A stretch of DNA of 64,000 nt from Rhyzopertha dominica (Eukaryota; Arthropoda; Insecta; Coleoptera; Bostrichidae): assembly GCA_025024175.1 (NCBI GenBank), contig QCXZ01000064.1, positions 11,904,001 through 11,968,000 of the forward strand, written 5' to 3'. Under the pieces are notes generated by a model. That model was not told where the DNA came from, did no database searches, and was given only the letters and a program-made list of their open reading frames with translations. Positions 32,435-43,146 of the stretch are shown here, in pieces. A program made the translations under genes and the position numbers. Positions within the stretch are counted from its first letter, which is position 1; every line of letters begins with the position of its first letter.

Positions 32435-35400
32435 GTCGTGAGGATAAAGAGTTAGTTTTAGGAAAACCGGCTCATTCAGTGGATCATAAAAACAAAATTA
32501 TTTTAGACTACTTATTAAGTTCGGTGAACTCGGATGCAAGGGGATATTTGGAAGTTGACATTTTGGGGCACAAATTTTTGGGACTTCTCGATTCTGGAGC
32601 AAACAGCACAATTATTAGTGGCAATTGCTTTAGCATTTTAGAACGGTTAGGAATTCATTCGAATAAATCCTCTCAGCCTATTTGCCTTTTGGCTAACGGT
32701 TCTAAAGCCGAAATTTTGGGTACAGTTTCACTGCCGATTAAGTTGCAAGATAAAGTAGGAGTGATTGATGCGTACATTATGCCAACTTTACAACCATCAA
32801 TATTATTAGGGATAGATTTCTGGCGCATAATGGGTATTCTTCCAAATTTTAAAACTATGGAGTGGCATTTTGCTGATTCACCAAAGGTAGAACTGTTTTC
32901 TGTGTCTGATCAGGGAGAATTACATTCGGATCAACTTAAAAGTTTAAATGAAGTAGTCAGTAAGTACTTAGGTAGCGATAATGGAAAGCTAGGTTGCACA
33001 AAACTAGTTCAGCACGTGATTCGCACAACGTCAGCGCCAATCAAGCAGCGTAGTTATCGTATGAATCCAATAATGCAAAAGTATATTGATGCGGAACTTA
33101 AAAATATGTTGGAGGCGGGAATAATAGAACCGTCTAACTCTCCTTGGTCCTCTCCAGTACTTCTTGTTCCGAAGAAGGATGGCTCGTTTAGATTTTGTGT
33201 AGATTTCCGTAAATTAAATCAAGTAAGTCTGAGAGACTCTTACCCCTTACCGTATATGTCTGCTATTCTAGAGAGCTTGAGGGATGCACGTTTTTTATCG
33301 TCCATTGATATTAAATCTGCTTACTGGCAAATTGAGTTGGAAGAAAATAGTAAACAGTACACAGCTTTTAGTATTCCTGGGCGCGGACTGTTCCATTTTA
33401 AAAGAATGCCCTATGGGTTGCATAACGGACCAGCTACTTGGCAAAGATTTGTTGACAAGGTTTTAGGACCTGAGTTAGAGCCCTATTGTTTTGTATATTT
33501 AGATGACGTCATTATTGCCACGCCAGATTTCGATACGCATTTAAAAACTTTGCGTGAGGTTCTAGAGCGCCTAACAAATGCGGGTCTAACTCTTAATAAA
33601 GAAAAATGCCAACTTTGTCTTCCAGAACTTCGTTATTTAGGATATATTGTAAATAGGCAGGGACTGAGTGTTGATCCTGAAAAAGTAAATGCAATTTTGC
33701 GGATTAAAGCTCCCGCTACAGTTAAACAAGTGCGTAGCTTACTAGGTCTTATCGGTTGGTATCGGAGGTTTATACCTAATTTTGCGGAATTGGTAGCACC
33801 TTTGTCCAGTTTACTTAAGAAGAATCGTCGATTTGAATGGACTGAGGAGTGCTCCAAATCATTTGAGGCTGTTCGTAACTTGTTAGTTAGTGCACCAATC
33901 TTGTCATGTCCTAATTTTGACAAACCATTTATGGTTCAGACCGATGCATCAGCTTATGGCTTAGGGGCGGTTTTGTCTCAAAAATGTGAAGATGGAGATC
34001 GTGTTATATCGTATTTGTCGAGAGCTCTAACGCGTCAAGAGCAGAATTATTCAACAACCGAGCGTGAATGCTTAGCGGTAATATGGGCGGTTGAAAAACT
34101 AAGACCTTATTTGGAAGGGCAAAAATTTACCGTGGTAACCGATCATCACTCTTTAGTGTGGCTACAAAATCTCAAGGACCCGGTAGGGCGACTTGCGCGT
34201 TGGGCACTTCGGCTCCAAAGTTACGATTATGAAATCATTCACCGCAAAGGCAAAGAACATATTGTTCCTGACTTTCTGTCGCGTACTATTCCGGAAGTAA
34301 ATGAGGCGGTAGTGCAGCAAGAAAATAACAATTCTGTTGTTAACGATCCTTGGTATACAAAAATGATGTCTTTGGTCGAAAAGTATCCATTGCGTTATCC
34401 GGCTTTTAGAATTTGTAATGGTCGGTTGTTTAAACATATTCGAGATACCCATACGAATTTTGATGTTAAAGAAAATATATGGAAAGAAGTATTGCCTAAA
34501 GATAAACGTCTGCAACAAATGCGCCAAGCTCACGATAATCCAACATCGGGTCATTGCGGTGTTTTCAAAACTTTTCGTCGACTTCGTGAATTTTATTTTT
34601 GGCCGAAGATGAAAAGCGATGTAGTTAATTATGTGAAGCGTTGTCATGTATGTGCGCGTTACAAACCTCAACAAAATAAACCCGGTGGTGAAATGTCCAC
34701 TCGTCCTTTCGCGAAATCTCCTTGGCAGGTGGTGTGTATGGATATTGTGGGACCCTTACCTCGTTCACACGGTTATGCATATATTTTGGTTATATCGTGT
34801 TGTTTCTCAAAATTTCCCTTGATTTTTCCTATGCGCGAAGCAACCGGTAAAATTATAGCCCGATTGGTTGAAGAAAACTTATTTTTATTGTTCGGTGTTC
34901 CAGCGGCTATTATCACGGATAATGGATCTCAATTTCGGGGCGGAGAATTTCGAAAACTTTGCGAAGGATACAACGTAGAGCTTTGGTTTACTGCATTATA
35001 TCACCCGCAGGCAAATCCTGCTGAGCGTACCAATAGAATACTGAAAACTATGTTAGCGTCTTACGTTAAAGACAACCACAAATCTTGGAGTGTGTACTTG
35101 CATAAAGTGGCGTGCGCGATGCGTACTGCTGTGCACGAGGTCACTAACTGCACACCCTATTTTATAAATTTTGGACGCGAACACATAATTTCGGGTAAAC
35201 TTCATGAGCAGATTAGTGAAAATAAAACACATTGTGTAGATGATTTTATTGGGCATCGTTCGAAAGCATTTCAGACTCTGTATCAAGAAATACGCGAACG
35301 TATAAGAAAAGCGCATTTGCGTAGCAAACAGCGTTATGATCTTCGTCGGAGACCTACGAATTTTCAGGTAAATGATTTGGTTTATGTTAAGAATCACGTT

Positions 35401-35577
35401 CTATCGGACGCAAGTCGAAATATCAGCGCCAAACTGTCACCAAAATACCAAGGGCCATTCAAAATTAAGCGAAAGGTGTCCTATTTGACTTATGAATTAG
35501 ATGATAACGGAAAGGTAAAGGGTATATATCATGTTCAAGATTTAAAGCCTGCAACATGTGAAAATTTGGTAGAATGA
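32404..35577 (+). CDS. pol: Pol polyprotein: protease, RT, RNase H, integrase
   Basis: About 1050 residues made as a Gag-Pol fusion by -1 frameshift. There is no ATG at the start; the frame opens after a TAG at 32401, so 32404 is only the left limit. Numbering from the TTG at 32428: aspartic protease with D-S-G-A at 55-58; reverse transcriptase about 200-420 with D294 and the catalytic Y-L-D-D at 357-360; RNase H about 500-620 with D506, E547 and D572. Integrase follows, with zinc ligands H702, H709, C739 and C742, catalytic D772, D831 and E866 (35 residues between the last two), and a GPF motif near 1009 followed by the C-terminal tail. All catalytic residues are present and no stop interrupts. 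It ends with TGA at 35575-35577. The enzyme set makes and inserts the DNA copy. Confidence 0.95.
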   Translation, partial: FGKRRNSSLLSREDKELVLGKPAHSVDHKNKIILDYLLSSVNSDARGYLEVDILGHKFLGLLDSGANSTIISGNCFSILERLGIHSNKSSQPICLLANGSKAEILGTVSLPIKLQDKVGVIDAYIMPTLQPSILLGIDFWRIMGILPNFKTMEWHFADSPKVELFSVSDQGELHSDQLKSLNEVVSKYLGSDNGKLGCTKLVQHVIRTTSAPIKQRSYRMNPIMQKYIDAELKNMLEAGIIEPSNSPWSSPVLLVPKKDGSFRFCVDFRKLNQVSLRDSYPLPYMSAILESLRDARFLSSIDIKSAYWQIELEENSKQYTAFSIPGRGLFHFKRMPYGLHNGPATWQRFVDKVLGPELEPYCFVYLDDVIIATPDFDTHLKTLREVLERLTNAGLTLNKEKCQLCLPELRYLGYIVNRQGLSVDPEKVNAILRIKAPATVKQVRSLLGLIGWYRRFIPNFAELVAPLSSLLKKNRRFEWTEECSKSFEAVRNLLVSAPILSCPNFDKPFMVQTDASAYGLGAVLSQKCEDGDRVISYLSRALTRQEQNYSTTERECLAVIWAVEKLRPYLEGQKFTVVTDHHSLVWLQNLKDPVGRLARWALRLQSYDYEIIHRKGKEHIVPDFLSRTIPEVNEAVVQQENNNSVVNDPWYTKMMSLVEKYPLRYPAFRICNGRLFKHIRDTHTNFDVKENIWKEVLPKDKRLQQMRQAHDNPTSGHCGVFKTFRRLREFYFWPKMKSDVVNYVKRCHVCARYKPQQNKPGGEMSTRPFAKSPWQVVCMDIVGPLPRSHGYAYILVISCCFSKFPLIFPMREATGKIIARLVEENLFLLFGVPAAIITDNGSQFRGGEFRKLCEGYNVELWFTALYHPQANPAERTNRILKTMLASYVKDNHKSWSVYLHKVACAMRTAVHEVTNCTPYFINFGREHIISGKLHEQISENKTHCVDDFIGHRSKAFQTLYQEIRERIRKAHLRSKQRYDLRRRPTNFQVNDLVYVKNHVLSDASRNISAKLSPKYQGPFKIKRKVSYLTYELDDNGKVKGIYHVQDLKPATCENLVE
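32407..32413 (+). promoter_or_regulatory. GGGAAAC -1 frameshift slippery heptamer
   Basis: Gag and pol are open together only from 32404 to 32434, with pol in the -1 frame. In this 31-nt window the heptamer reads G GGA AAC in gag frame, a classic X-XXY-YYZ slip site. Slipping back one base enters pol. Downstream, ACUC (32420-32423) can pair with GAGU (32432-32435), and the UCCU in its loop can pair with AGGA (32441-32444), giving a small possible pseudoknot. The pseudoknot is weak and uncertain; the heptamer is clear. Confidence 0.8.
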
Positions 35578-35592
35578 AATTTTCATCGGAAT

Positions 35593-35603
35593 AGGGGGGG
35601 AGT
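35593..35603 (+). other. Polypurine tract
   Basis: A run of purines, aggggggg followed by ag, ends immediately before the 3' LTR (35604). It primes plus-strand DNA synthesis. The exact RNase H cut cannot be read from sequence; the tract is interrupted by one T just before the LTR. Confidence 0.75.
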
Positions 35604-37084
35604 TATTACGGCGTTCTTTACATTCAACATAGCTTAGCTTAAAACCTAAATGAATCCGGTAGGTGCTGCCATCAATTTATCTTATCGAAACTCGGTTTGC
35701 GCGTTTTTGCCAAAAACGGTTTTGCCCACAAAAATACTATCACTATCACTTTGAACCTGCAAGATTCACCTAGTAAATTTCGCTAAACAGCTGCCTTTAA
35801 AATTGGATTTTGATTTATCGAGTGTGTGAAACGCAATTAGATATTTGTATTGGATCTGAAAGGCGCTGTTATTATCATAATTGATTGCCTAATTGGGGAT
35901 TTGAAAAGCGAATCGCTAGTCCTTGCAGAAGAGGGTCGAAGAGCAGACGTAAGTTCTTTTTATTCAATAGTACAGTGGTTTCACCATGCGTTTTCATTAT
36001 TGCAGCCTTTCTTACTTTCTTGCTTCTTACTTCTTCATCCTCCGGTTGTTACTTCGCTAAATCCACGTGCATAAGGGCTAATTGGTAGGAAAAATACTCC
36101 GGGAAGCTAATTGACAGCTAGGATAGCAGCTGAAGGCCCATTTGGACCAGTAGGACTCCCAGAGGACCATCTTACCTTACGGTCAGACACTTTTATTTTT
36201 TTACGTTATCTATAACTTGGACATTCTTGCCGTTCCGAAAGCACGTAGAAGCGGTTTTCCGTGGATCGTCGTTCGTCGTTTCCCTGAAATAAAGAAGAGT
36301 TAACGTTTCAACATTTACAATTTACAATTTGATATTAGAATTTACAATTTGATCTCTACATTATGCAATTTGTTATTTTCTCAAAAATTTAATCGATACT
36401 CACCTGTATAGCGTCGGTTTATAGTAGTTTTTGTTTCCTTTCTGTTAGATTGTTCTAAAAATAACTTACCTTGATAAAGATAGGAATTTCGTTGACTGTT
36501 CAAACTAGAATAGCTTGTTATTTTTGTAAATAGCGGTTTGCGAGTCGCAGCGGCGTTTTGCCTATAGCTACGGGGATAATGTGAATTTATTGTGTATTCG
36601 GGAAGGTATTGGCCAATACTCCACCCCCGGGTGTCGATAATTAAGTAATACGTTCACTACTCACGAAATACAGTGATACGGTTTGACCGTTCTTCCCTCG
36701 CGCCACGACGCTCGCTTGCTAGACCGTTGCAGGGTCTTAGGGTAGTTATCACATTAATTTGAATTATAATCATTAACCTTGTTACATTAACTTTATATTT
36801 TTAATGCATATTAAATTTTTGTAAATAAACACGGGCATATAAATTATTTCGCAATTTTATTTGGCTCTTTGTTTCGCTGTTGGCTTTTTTTTCAAATTGC
36901 GTGGCGCCCATTATTTCTTTTTTTCATCTGTGAACCCAGCCCGTCTCCACTGAGTAAGCTGAGGCCAGCGAAACCCTCTTGAATATCGCCGTGGTTTATT
37001 AGATTTATTGTGAAGGTAAGATCTGTGGTTATAATATTTGTTGTTTGGTGGCTAATAAAGCCTTTGTGGTATCGTCACGTAATA
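35604..37084 (+). repeat. 3' LTR of the gypsy element
   Basis: 1481 bp, the same length and apparently the same sequence as the 5' LTR, offset by 6214 bp. It begins TATTACGGCG, ends CACGTAATA, and is followed by the target duplication GACG. Because LTRs are identical at insertion, lack of differences implies little time since then. Confidence 0.95.
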
Positions 37085-37088
37085 GACG

Positions 37089-37496
37089 GCAAATTTATCT
37101 ATCTAGGGACTAATAATGTGTAGTGCTCCTGAATAGAGAGGGTATCGTCATTGTCACCATATACATAGTCTCCAAAAAATTGGAGAGAAATTAGTTTAAT
37201 TTGTCATTTAGACCTAACTTCACAAGTGGCTGCTCTAAGATCCAAATCGCTTCTTTTTAACATCAGGACCCATGCTTTTCTTTACTCCTAATTTTTTGGC
37301 AAACAAAATAATCTAAAACCAGTCACAGATCGGTTATTACAGTTGAGAACGCAATCTTTAACATGGCATTTTAATAACCACACGCAATACGGTTTCCACT
37401 TACTAGGTAACATACAATGACAGTTTGACTGTACCCGGTATATACAGGAACACTAATAATGTGGACGATGCAATGCCATCTATAGGCAGACATTCC
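37089..37496. other. Non-coding, no gene recognised
   Basis: Flanking sequence between the gypsy target duplication and the tandem ribozyme repeat. Nothing recognised. Confidence 0.55.
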
Positions 37497-37532
37497 CCGA
37501 AGTGTCAAATATGCTGTGTTGTGCGCCTGCAT

Positions 37533-37578
37533 CAAAATGAACAGCTGTTTCGGCTTATTATGCCTTATCAGCATGGTT
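37533..37578 (-). ncRNA. Hammerhead motif, repeat copy 1 (decayed core)
   Basis: Minus strand: core CUGAUAA (37571-37565, invariant G8 changed to A), stem II GGCAU/AAGCC with one mismatch, GAAA (37551-37548), palindromic CAGCUG (37547-37542) suited to a dimeric stem III, then UU and predicted cleavage before 37539. Stem I pairs only 3 bp firmly (AUG/CAU). Probably inactive, but it shows the ancestral palindrome. Confidence 0.5.
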
Positions 37579-37876
37579 ATAGTCCCAATGCAATGCAGAC
37601 AACACAAGACGAGAACACGGCGCTTATCTGGCTTCCCTCATATACGCCAAGGTGGGCGATGTTCCTGGGAGCAAGAGATGATATGGGTGAAACATTGCCA
37701 TGTATAGACATTGGCACCCAACATGTATTTAGTGGAGATCGTTACCTGCTATCGATAGCTTGCCCGCTAGCAATCACTTAAACCAATAGAGATTAGAGAT
37801 CCCCAGCAACGTTTTTTGCCAAAGCGCAGTTCCATTTGAATGACGAATATGCCTGTGCCGTGTTGCCTGCATCAGA

Positions 37877-37926
37877 ACAACTGTGGACAACTGTTTCGGC
37901 TTATTAAGCCTCATCAGCACGGTTAT
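37877..37926 (-). ncRNA. Hammerhead ribozyme, repeat copy 2 (canonical core)
   Basis: Minus strand hand fold. Stem I AUAACCGUG (37926-37918) pairs with CACAGUUGU (37885-37877) over nine positions, with one C/A mismatch and one G-U. The core CUGAUGA (37917-37911) is canonical. Stem II GGCUU/AAGCC has five pairs and a 3-nt loop, with the conserved G-C at its base. GAAA spans 37897-37894. The very short stem III CAGUUG (37893-37888) can self-pair between two molecules with two G-U pairs. The cleavage triplet is GUC, cut between 37886 and 37885. All invariant bases are present. Activity may need the dimer, as described for other short-stem-III hammerheads. Confidence 0.7.
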
Positions 37927-38110
37927 AGTCCCGATGCAGACTACATGGCAGAGATTTGGCTTCCCTTATATGCTCCAGGGTGGGTGATGTTCATGGAAGC
38001 AAGAGATGAAGTGGCTGACACAATCCCACCAATAGGCACTGGCATCTAACATGTTGTTATCGATTACCGTTACTTAACGGCATCCCGCCTCGCAGCAGAC
38101 ATTTAAACCG

Positions 38111-41100
38111 ATATAGTCATGTTTGTCATATTTGCAAATACAACTGGTAGAAGTCATCCGGTAGAATAAGCCTTGATGTCCTGACTTGGAACAGGAAATC
38201 ATTGTAACGATTTCTTAGATATCTTCGGATATGGGACGATGACTTTTTAGAAAGAGTCGATGCCACAAACGCTAGACATCAGTTAGTGTATTGAGGGGAA
38301 AGATTCCCGTTAATGCTGGACTTAATCTAGGCATCAAAAAGTAGTTGAATATAAGGTCCGTGCCTTGTTTTTCGTATTAATTACAGAAAGAGAAAATTTG
38401 GGGGTCACTGTTGGCTTCGGATCCTTACGACCTCTAGCGGATATAACCAGCGACAAGTCCATTCATTCAAGTTCATTATATATAACTAGATAGTAGTTGT
38501 TTCATTAAATCTGTTTTATTAGCCTATTAGATGATTGATTTGGCGTAATGAATCTCATAAACACTAAAGTTAACATTAGCATTAGATTTGATACATTTGT
38601 TGATTAATGAATTTATAGTTAAAAAACTTTTTTCTTATAGATTCAAAATAAAAATCGTATTACATTTGGAAGCCTGACAGGTTGATCGTCTTTAAATCTT
38701 GTTTTCAAGCTTGTACTCTTCTCTACTATAATGAACAGATCGAAGTGTGTCGCCTATGAAGATGTCGTGAAAGCAATTAATATCGTACAAAATAATTTCG
38801 AAAATATTAGCATTTACCGTAACAGCTTGTACACCGTTCCTGCTTGAAGAGATACTGCAGGCCCAGTAGTTACAAAGTTCATCGGAGCCCTTAGAGCCTT
38901 TGCGCTTACAAGGCGTTTCTTAATGCCTGCCAGTTCCCTAGCGTTTAAAAATTCATCATCGCATCTCCAGCACATACTTCCTTTGGGAAATATCGCATAA
39001 AATATTTTAGCCTCGTAATCACCGATGATGGCGTACTCTGTTCGTATTAGATACAAACTCGCGGATACTGCTTATAATACGCTAGAGGCGATATAGGTTA
39101 GTGACTTTCCATGATGAAACATTCCATCCGCCGCGCTGCTTGGAATAAACAATTACATGGTAATAATTTTAGGCTATAATGACGTGTTCTGCAGCTCGAA
39201 CAGTGGATGCTGAAGCAGTATATAAGTAAGAATATTAATTTAACTTTTAACCGACCCTATATACATGTTTATAACTTTAGCATAAAAATGTTAGTATAGT
39301 AATATCCAAGAAAATGTAAAATTGGTAACCGAGTTTTTCATACATTTTCCATCATGTATGTTGTATTCTAGATAAACTTGACAAAAATGGTTGTTGTCTG
39401 CGTTTGTATAAACTAGCATTAGAAAAGGTATAGCGATAGTTGTATGATGGTTTTTTTTAAACAAAGATTTAGGAAGCTTCCGTAATACTAAATTTCATTA
39501 TAAAAGAAAGCAAATATATAACCAGAAATGGAAAATATAGCCAATATGTAGATCTTCCAATTGAAAAACTTGATTGGTTTAAAGTTTAAACTCGACACAA
39601 AATGTTTCAATATATATCGTCTGCAAACGATCCAGAATGCATCAAGTTCTACAAAAATTAGTCTTGTAAAGGATTCGGTGAGTTTAACTGTTTATTTCAT
39701 CTCAGGTCTAGGTCGTGTTCCTACTTTGCATTGCGTCAACTGCATTACTGTGTTTTTCTCTCACTTACCTATTACTATGTACTCTTCAACTGTTGTAGAC
39801 TTCTTCTTACTGTTGTAGATTTCTTCTTTGTTTTTCTGTGAGGACCAATTAAATAATAATTTGCATCCAATATTTTACTTGAAATAATGGGTGGTTCACT
39901 AATTAACGTCACTGTTAGGAAATGTTTAGAATAACAACAACAACAACAGCAGCAACGGCAACAGCGGTAACGGTAGTGGTAGTAGTAGTAGTCGTAGAGT
40001 AGGAGTAGCAGCAGTATTCGTATCAGTATCGATATTTAATCCAATAACCTTAGATTAATTAATTAATTAATAACTTTAAGATATCAGCTTTGTCAGTGAG
40101 AACACAACTAATTTCGTATCTAAAGGTAGTTTTGCTAAATTCGACAAGATTCTAATTTGTCGCAAGAGTATATAAATAATCAATAACTACCCTATATTTA
40201 GATCTAATATTAAACATTTTCAGCGTGCTCTATGCCCCTGTCCGTGGGTCGCCACCCCGAATATAATGCTCACAGTAGGCCATCATCTCATTAACAACAG
40301 CAACATTGATGTTTGTTACAACTTTATAGAGCTTACGTGTTTCTCTTCTGTGAGATCTTACATATTTTTTTCAGGGAATTATTTCTGCTATATCGTTGAT
40401 TTTAAGGCATCCGTTAACTTCAAATTCGGAAGTTGCTAAATCTTGAAGTTTTTGGGCTAGCTAGTTAAAAAGTTATCCTTAACATCAACATGGTCCGAGT
40501 ACAGAAAGGCCTCAGTTCCAGCATCAAAACTCAAACGAATCATCCCATAAAAAGGAATTTATCAGTCCCAGGTAATAATACAATTTAAATGATTGAATAG
40601 TTATGTAGTTGGAAGTGAAGTTACTTGTTTTTATAAACTATCCCCAAAAATAAAAAAATGTTACCTCCAAATTTAATAGTTTTATAAAACTTCCATAACT
40701 GGTTACTTCGCTTCAAAGTAAGTAGTTGAATAAATACAATTTCTCTTTATCAATTTGAAAAAGCTCTTAGAGCAAATTTCTAGCTTGACGGACAGCTCTT
40801 AACGTGGTGTTTGCTGATAAAGTATCACCGGAGTAAAACTTTCGGTTGATCTTTTCACCTCACCCGCTTACATTTACTCACGCGGCGAAACTGTAGAACA
40901 CGGAATGTAACTTTTAGTTGTGGCATAAACGCGCCGTTAATGCTTGTCCCGAGTTCCTCATCTGCCACGACCAGGCGCTCAACTTATGCGGGAACTCGCA
41001 AAGGAGGCCCCGCAAAACAGAAAACACTTCGTTAGGCGGGCCAACTTTTATAGCCAGACACGGCGGAGCGTAATTCAATTTTTGTTCAAGTTTTAATTAC

Positions 41101-43146
41101 ATTTTAAAACACGTAGAGAATATGCAGATAACTCGGCTAATTCGATAAATTCGCAGCCCGATCATGTATTCCAGCGTGGTCCAGAATTAGGTCAGATGCA
41201 TTAAGGGAAATTGATTTTAGCCTGTTGTATAATTTAGACTTCGCCGGCAAGCTCCGCTATGACCCGCGCTAACCAAGGTGACGGGCTCGGTGCCATCTGC
41301 CATTTAGTATGCGGTACATCCATTTATGTTTCCGACCATACGTGTTGGTGATGATTGACTTATACAGCGCGCGACAATATATGAGTTCCCGGAATATCAC
41401 TATAGATTCTGATTATATGCATAGTGGAAACAGCGATACAATATCTCACTCAGCCAATTAGAAATCACAGATGGCTTGTTGTGAGTAGCGTCAATGTCAG
41501 GATTCTGCTTTCCAACTAATTAGACCAAAAAAAAGATAATCTAGACAATGAGATAATCTAGGAAGACAGATGATAATATTTAAATTATTCTCACAAATAT
41601 TTATTTAAATATTATATTAAGAAGGCCGCCTTGATATTGTCGCGCCCTGAAGTTTAGGGTACAAACTGCTACGCTACCGAATATTGGAATCTAAAACAGA
41701 ACTTAAGCATTAGTGATGTGACTTGGGTCGCATTGACAAGTAATGTATTATGTAGGTAAAGAAATCTGTGTATCAAACGTACCATAATCTTAAAACATCT
41801 AGAAAGAAATATAAAAAACTTAAATAGTTGTTTTGCGAATCATATTTTGGGCCTAAAGGACGACTTTAGAGATGGTTGGATGAATATCTTAATAGGAGTG
41901 GTAAGGAGGTGTGTTTGTGTTTCAAACTGATAACTGGAGTATCCGGGAGAAAACAGTTCTTCTTAGCCACCGGTCAATTAAACTAATCCCGTGACGTGAG
42001 TATGGTAGAAGTTGTAGATGGCGATGTATGCCTTTTAGAATCTTGTAAACTTAGTGTTTGAACAGCAATTATGGTGTAGTGCCTGTTTATGTTTACCTCA
42101 CGCAGGTTTATATTCTATATGTGACACAGGGCTTTATATTCCAAGCGATATTATGTGAGTATAGATCATAGGGCTTTATATTATATTTGTCACAGAGCTT
42201 TATATTTTTAATGTGAGTGATTTATCGAGCAGGTGGTTCTTTATTGTTTAAATGCCAAGTGGTGAATTTACCTCACGCAGCTTTATATGTTTTATATTTT
42301 TATGTAATTTGAGTGGTAGGCTTACTGTGCGTGACTGACATCTTGAAGCTCTAATTTCTAATTTTCTGCAGCAAAGCTTTGTTACTATAACCTTATATAT
42401 AAATTTAGAAAGTTCATAATACTATGAGCAAGTTACTATATAAATGTGATCGTCTAGTTCTTTAGTAGGAACCAAAAATTACGTTATGTTTGAATTAGTT
42501 CGATATCAAGCTCTATTTTTATATCATTCAATAGGCAATAAAAAATGAACATTTTTTTGTAATACAACCCTATGTCAAATCCTAACACATTCGGAGTTAT
42601 TTGCCAAAAACTCGTGTCAAGAAAAAGAAAAGACTTTTAAGATTGAAAAGTTTGACAGTAAATTGTGGACATCTTTTAATAAGACGGATTATTAATAATT
42701 AATTAACAAAGATGTTAGACTTTATACAATACATTCCCAATACTAATTATATTAAACAAGCATTATTTGATTTGTTATTAAATTTTAAAACAAGAGGTGC
42801 AAAACCGATTTTTTTTCATTCTTTTGCGGTTATTTCTAAACACATTTGAACAAAAATATGGGAATATGTAAAAAAACCAAAAAAGTAACCCACTGCACAC
42901 TAAAAAATATATCTTCCAACACCCTGTATAAACAAATATATTTTTTGAAATGCGTTATGTGATATAATACAAGCTCACAAAATATTAAAATTCAAACTTA
43001 AGTAATAACTGAGCTACAGAAAACGGGAGCTGAGATGAAGGACCCTGTATATACATAATATATTTTGCACCGAAAAACTGCGGAGTGCTTACAATTACTG
43101 GAGAAAAACCGCAGGAAAAGCTCCAGTCTTTGCATAGTAATTATAT
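38111..43146. other. Non-coding, no gene recognised
   Basis: Five kilobases without a supportable gene. It holds a compound trinucleotide repeat at 39931-40012 (listed separately), a loose inverted repeat at about 40610-40725, and a GC-richer, CG-containing patch at about 40850-41300. At about 42110-42310 a word like agggctttatatt recurs four times. At 42930 and 43045 the word accctgtata, common at ends of insect DNA elements, appears in direct orientation. None forms a complete element that I can bound. Confidence 0.5.
39931..40012. repeat. Compound trinucleotide microsatellite
   Basis: Runs of AAC, AGC/GCA, GGTAGT, then AGT and GTC/GTA triplets in succession, with interruptions. It has an impure, drifting repeat unit and no coding context. 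Confidence 0.85.

Larger units (their letters stand above)
29390..37084 (+). mobile_element. Complete Ty3/gypsy LTR retrotransposon
   Basis: The full element is 7695 bp: 5' LTR, primer-binding site, gag, pol by -1 frameshift, polypurine tract, 3' LTR. It is flanked by the 4-bp target duplication GACG (29386-29389 and 37085-37088). The domain order protease, reverse transcriptase, RNase H, integrase defines Ty3/gypsy (Metaviridae) rather than copia. There is no envelope frame: only 26 bp separate the pol stop from the 3' LTR. Both LTRs are 1481 bp and looked identical wherever I compared them. Both genes are open, so the insertion is young and may be competent. GC content is slightly higher than in the surroundings. 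Confidence 0.95.
37497..38110 (-). repeat. Tandem 346-bp repeat with hammerhead motifs (retrozyme-like)
   Basis: Two diverged copies of one unit lie head to tail, about 37497-37842 and 37843-38110 (the second incomplete). Shared blocks include gcctgcatca-aa, tgtttcggcttatta, gccttatcagcatggttatagtccc or cctcatcagcacggttatagtccc, tggcttccctcatata, gggcgatgttc-tgg-agcaagagatga and the acttaaaccaata-ag end. On the minus strand each unit carries a hammerhead core, and the predicted cleavage sites (37540/37539 and 37886/37885) are exactly 346 nt apart. Tandem units of a few hundred bases, each with a type I hammerhead, are the published hallmark of animal retrozymes and of some hammerhead satellites. 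No protein is encoded; open frames of up to 118 codons here have no motif. Confidence 0.65.

Noticed and set aside
33633..35397. Minus-strand open frames of 96-170 codons across pol
   Set aside because: They lie antisense to a clearly coding, motif-complete frame and have no recognisable protein content.
37425..38049. Open frames of 118 and 69 codons on the plus strand
   Set aside because: They fall in the tandem ribozyme repeat, the two copies do not keep the same frame, and there is no motif.
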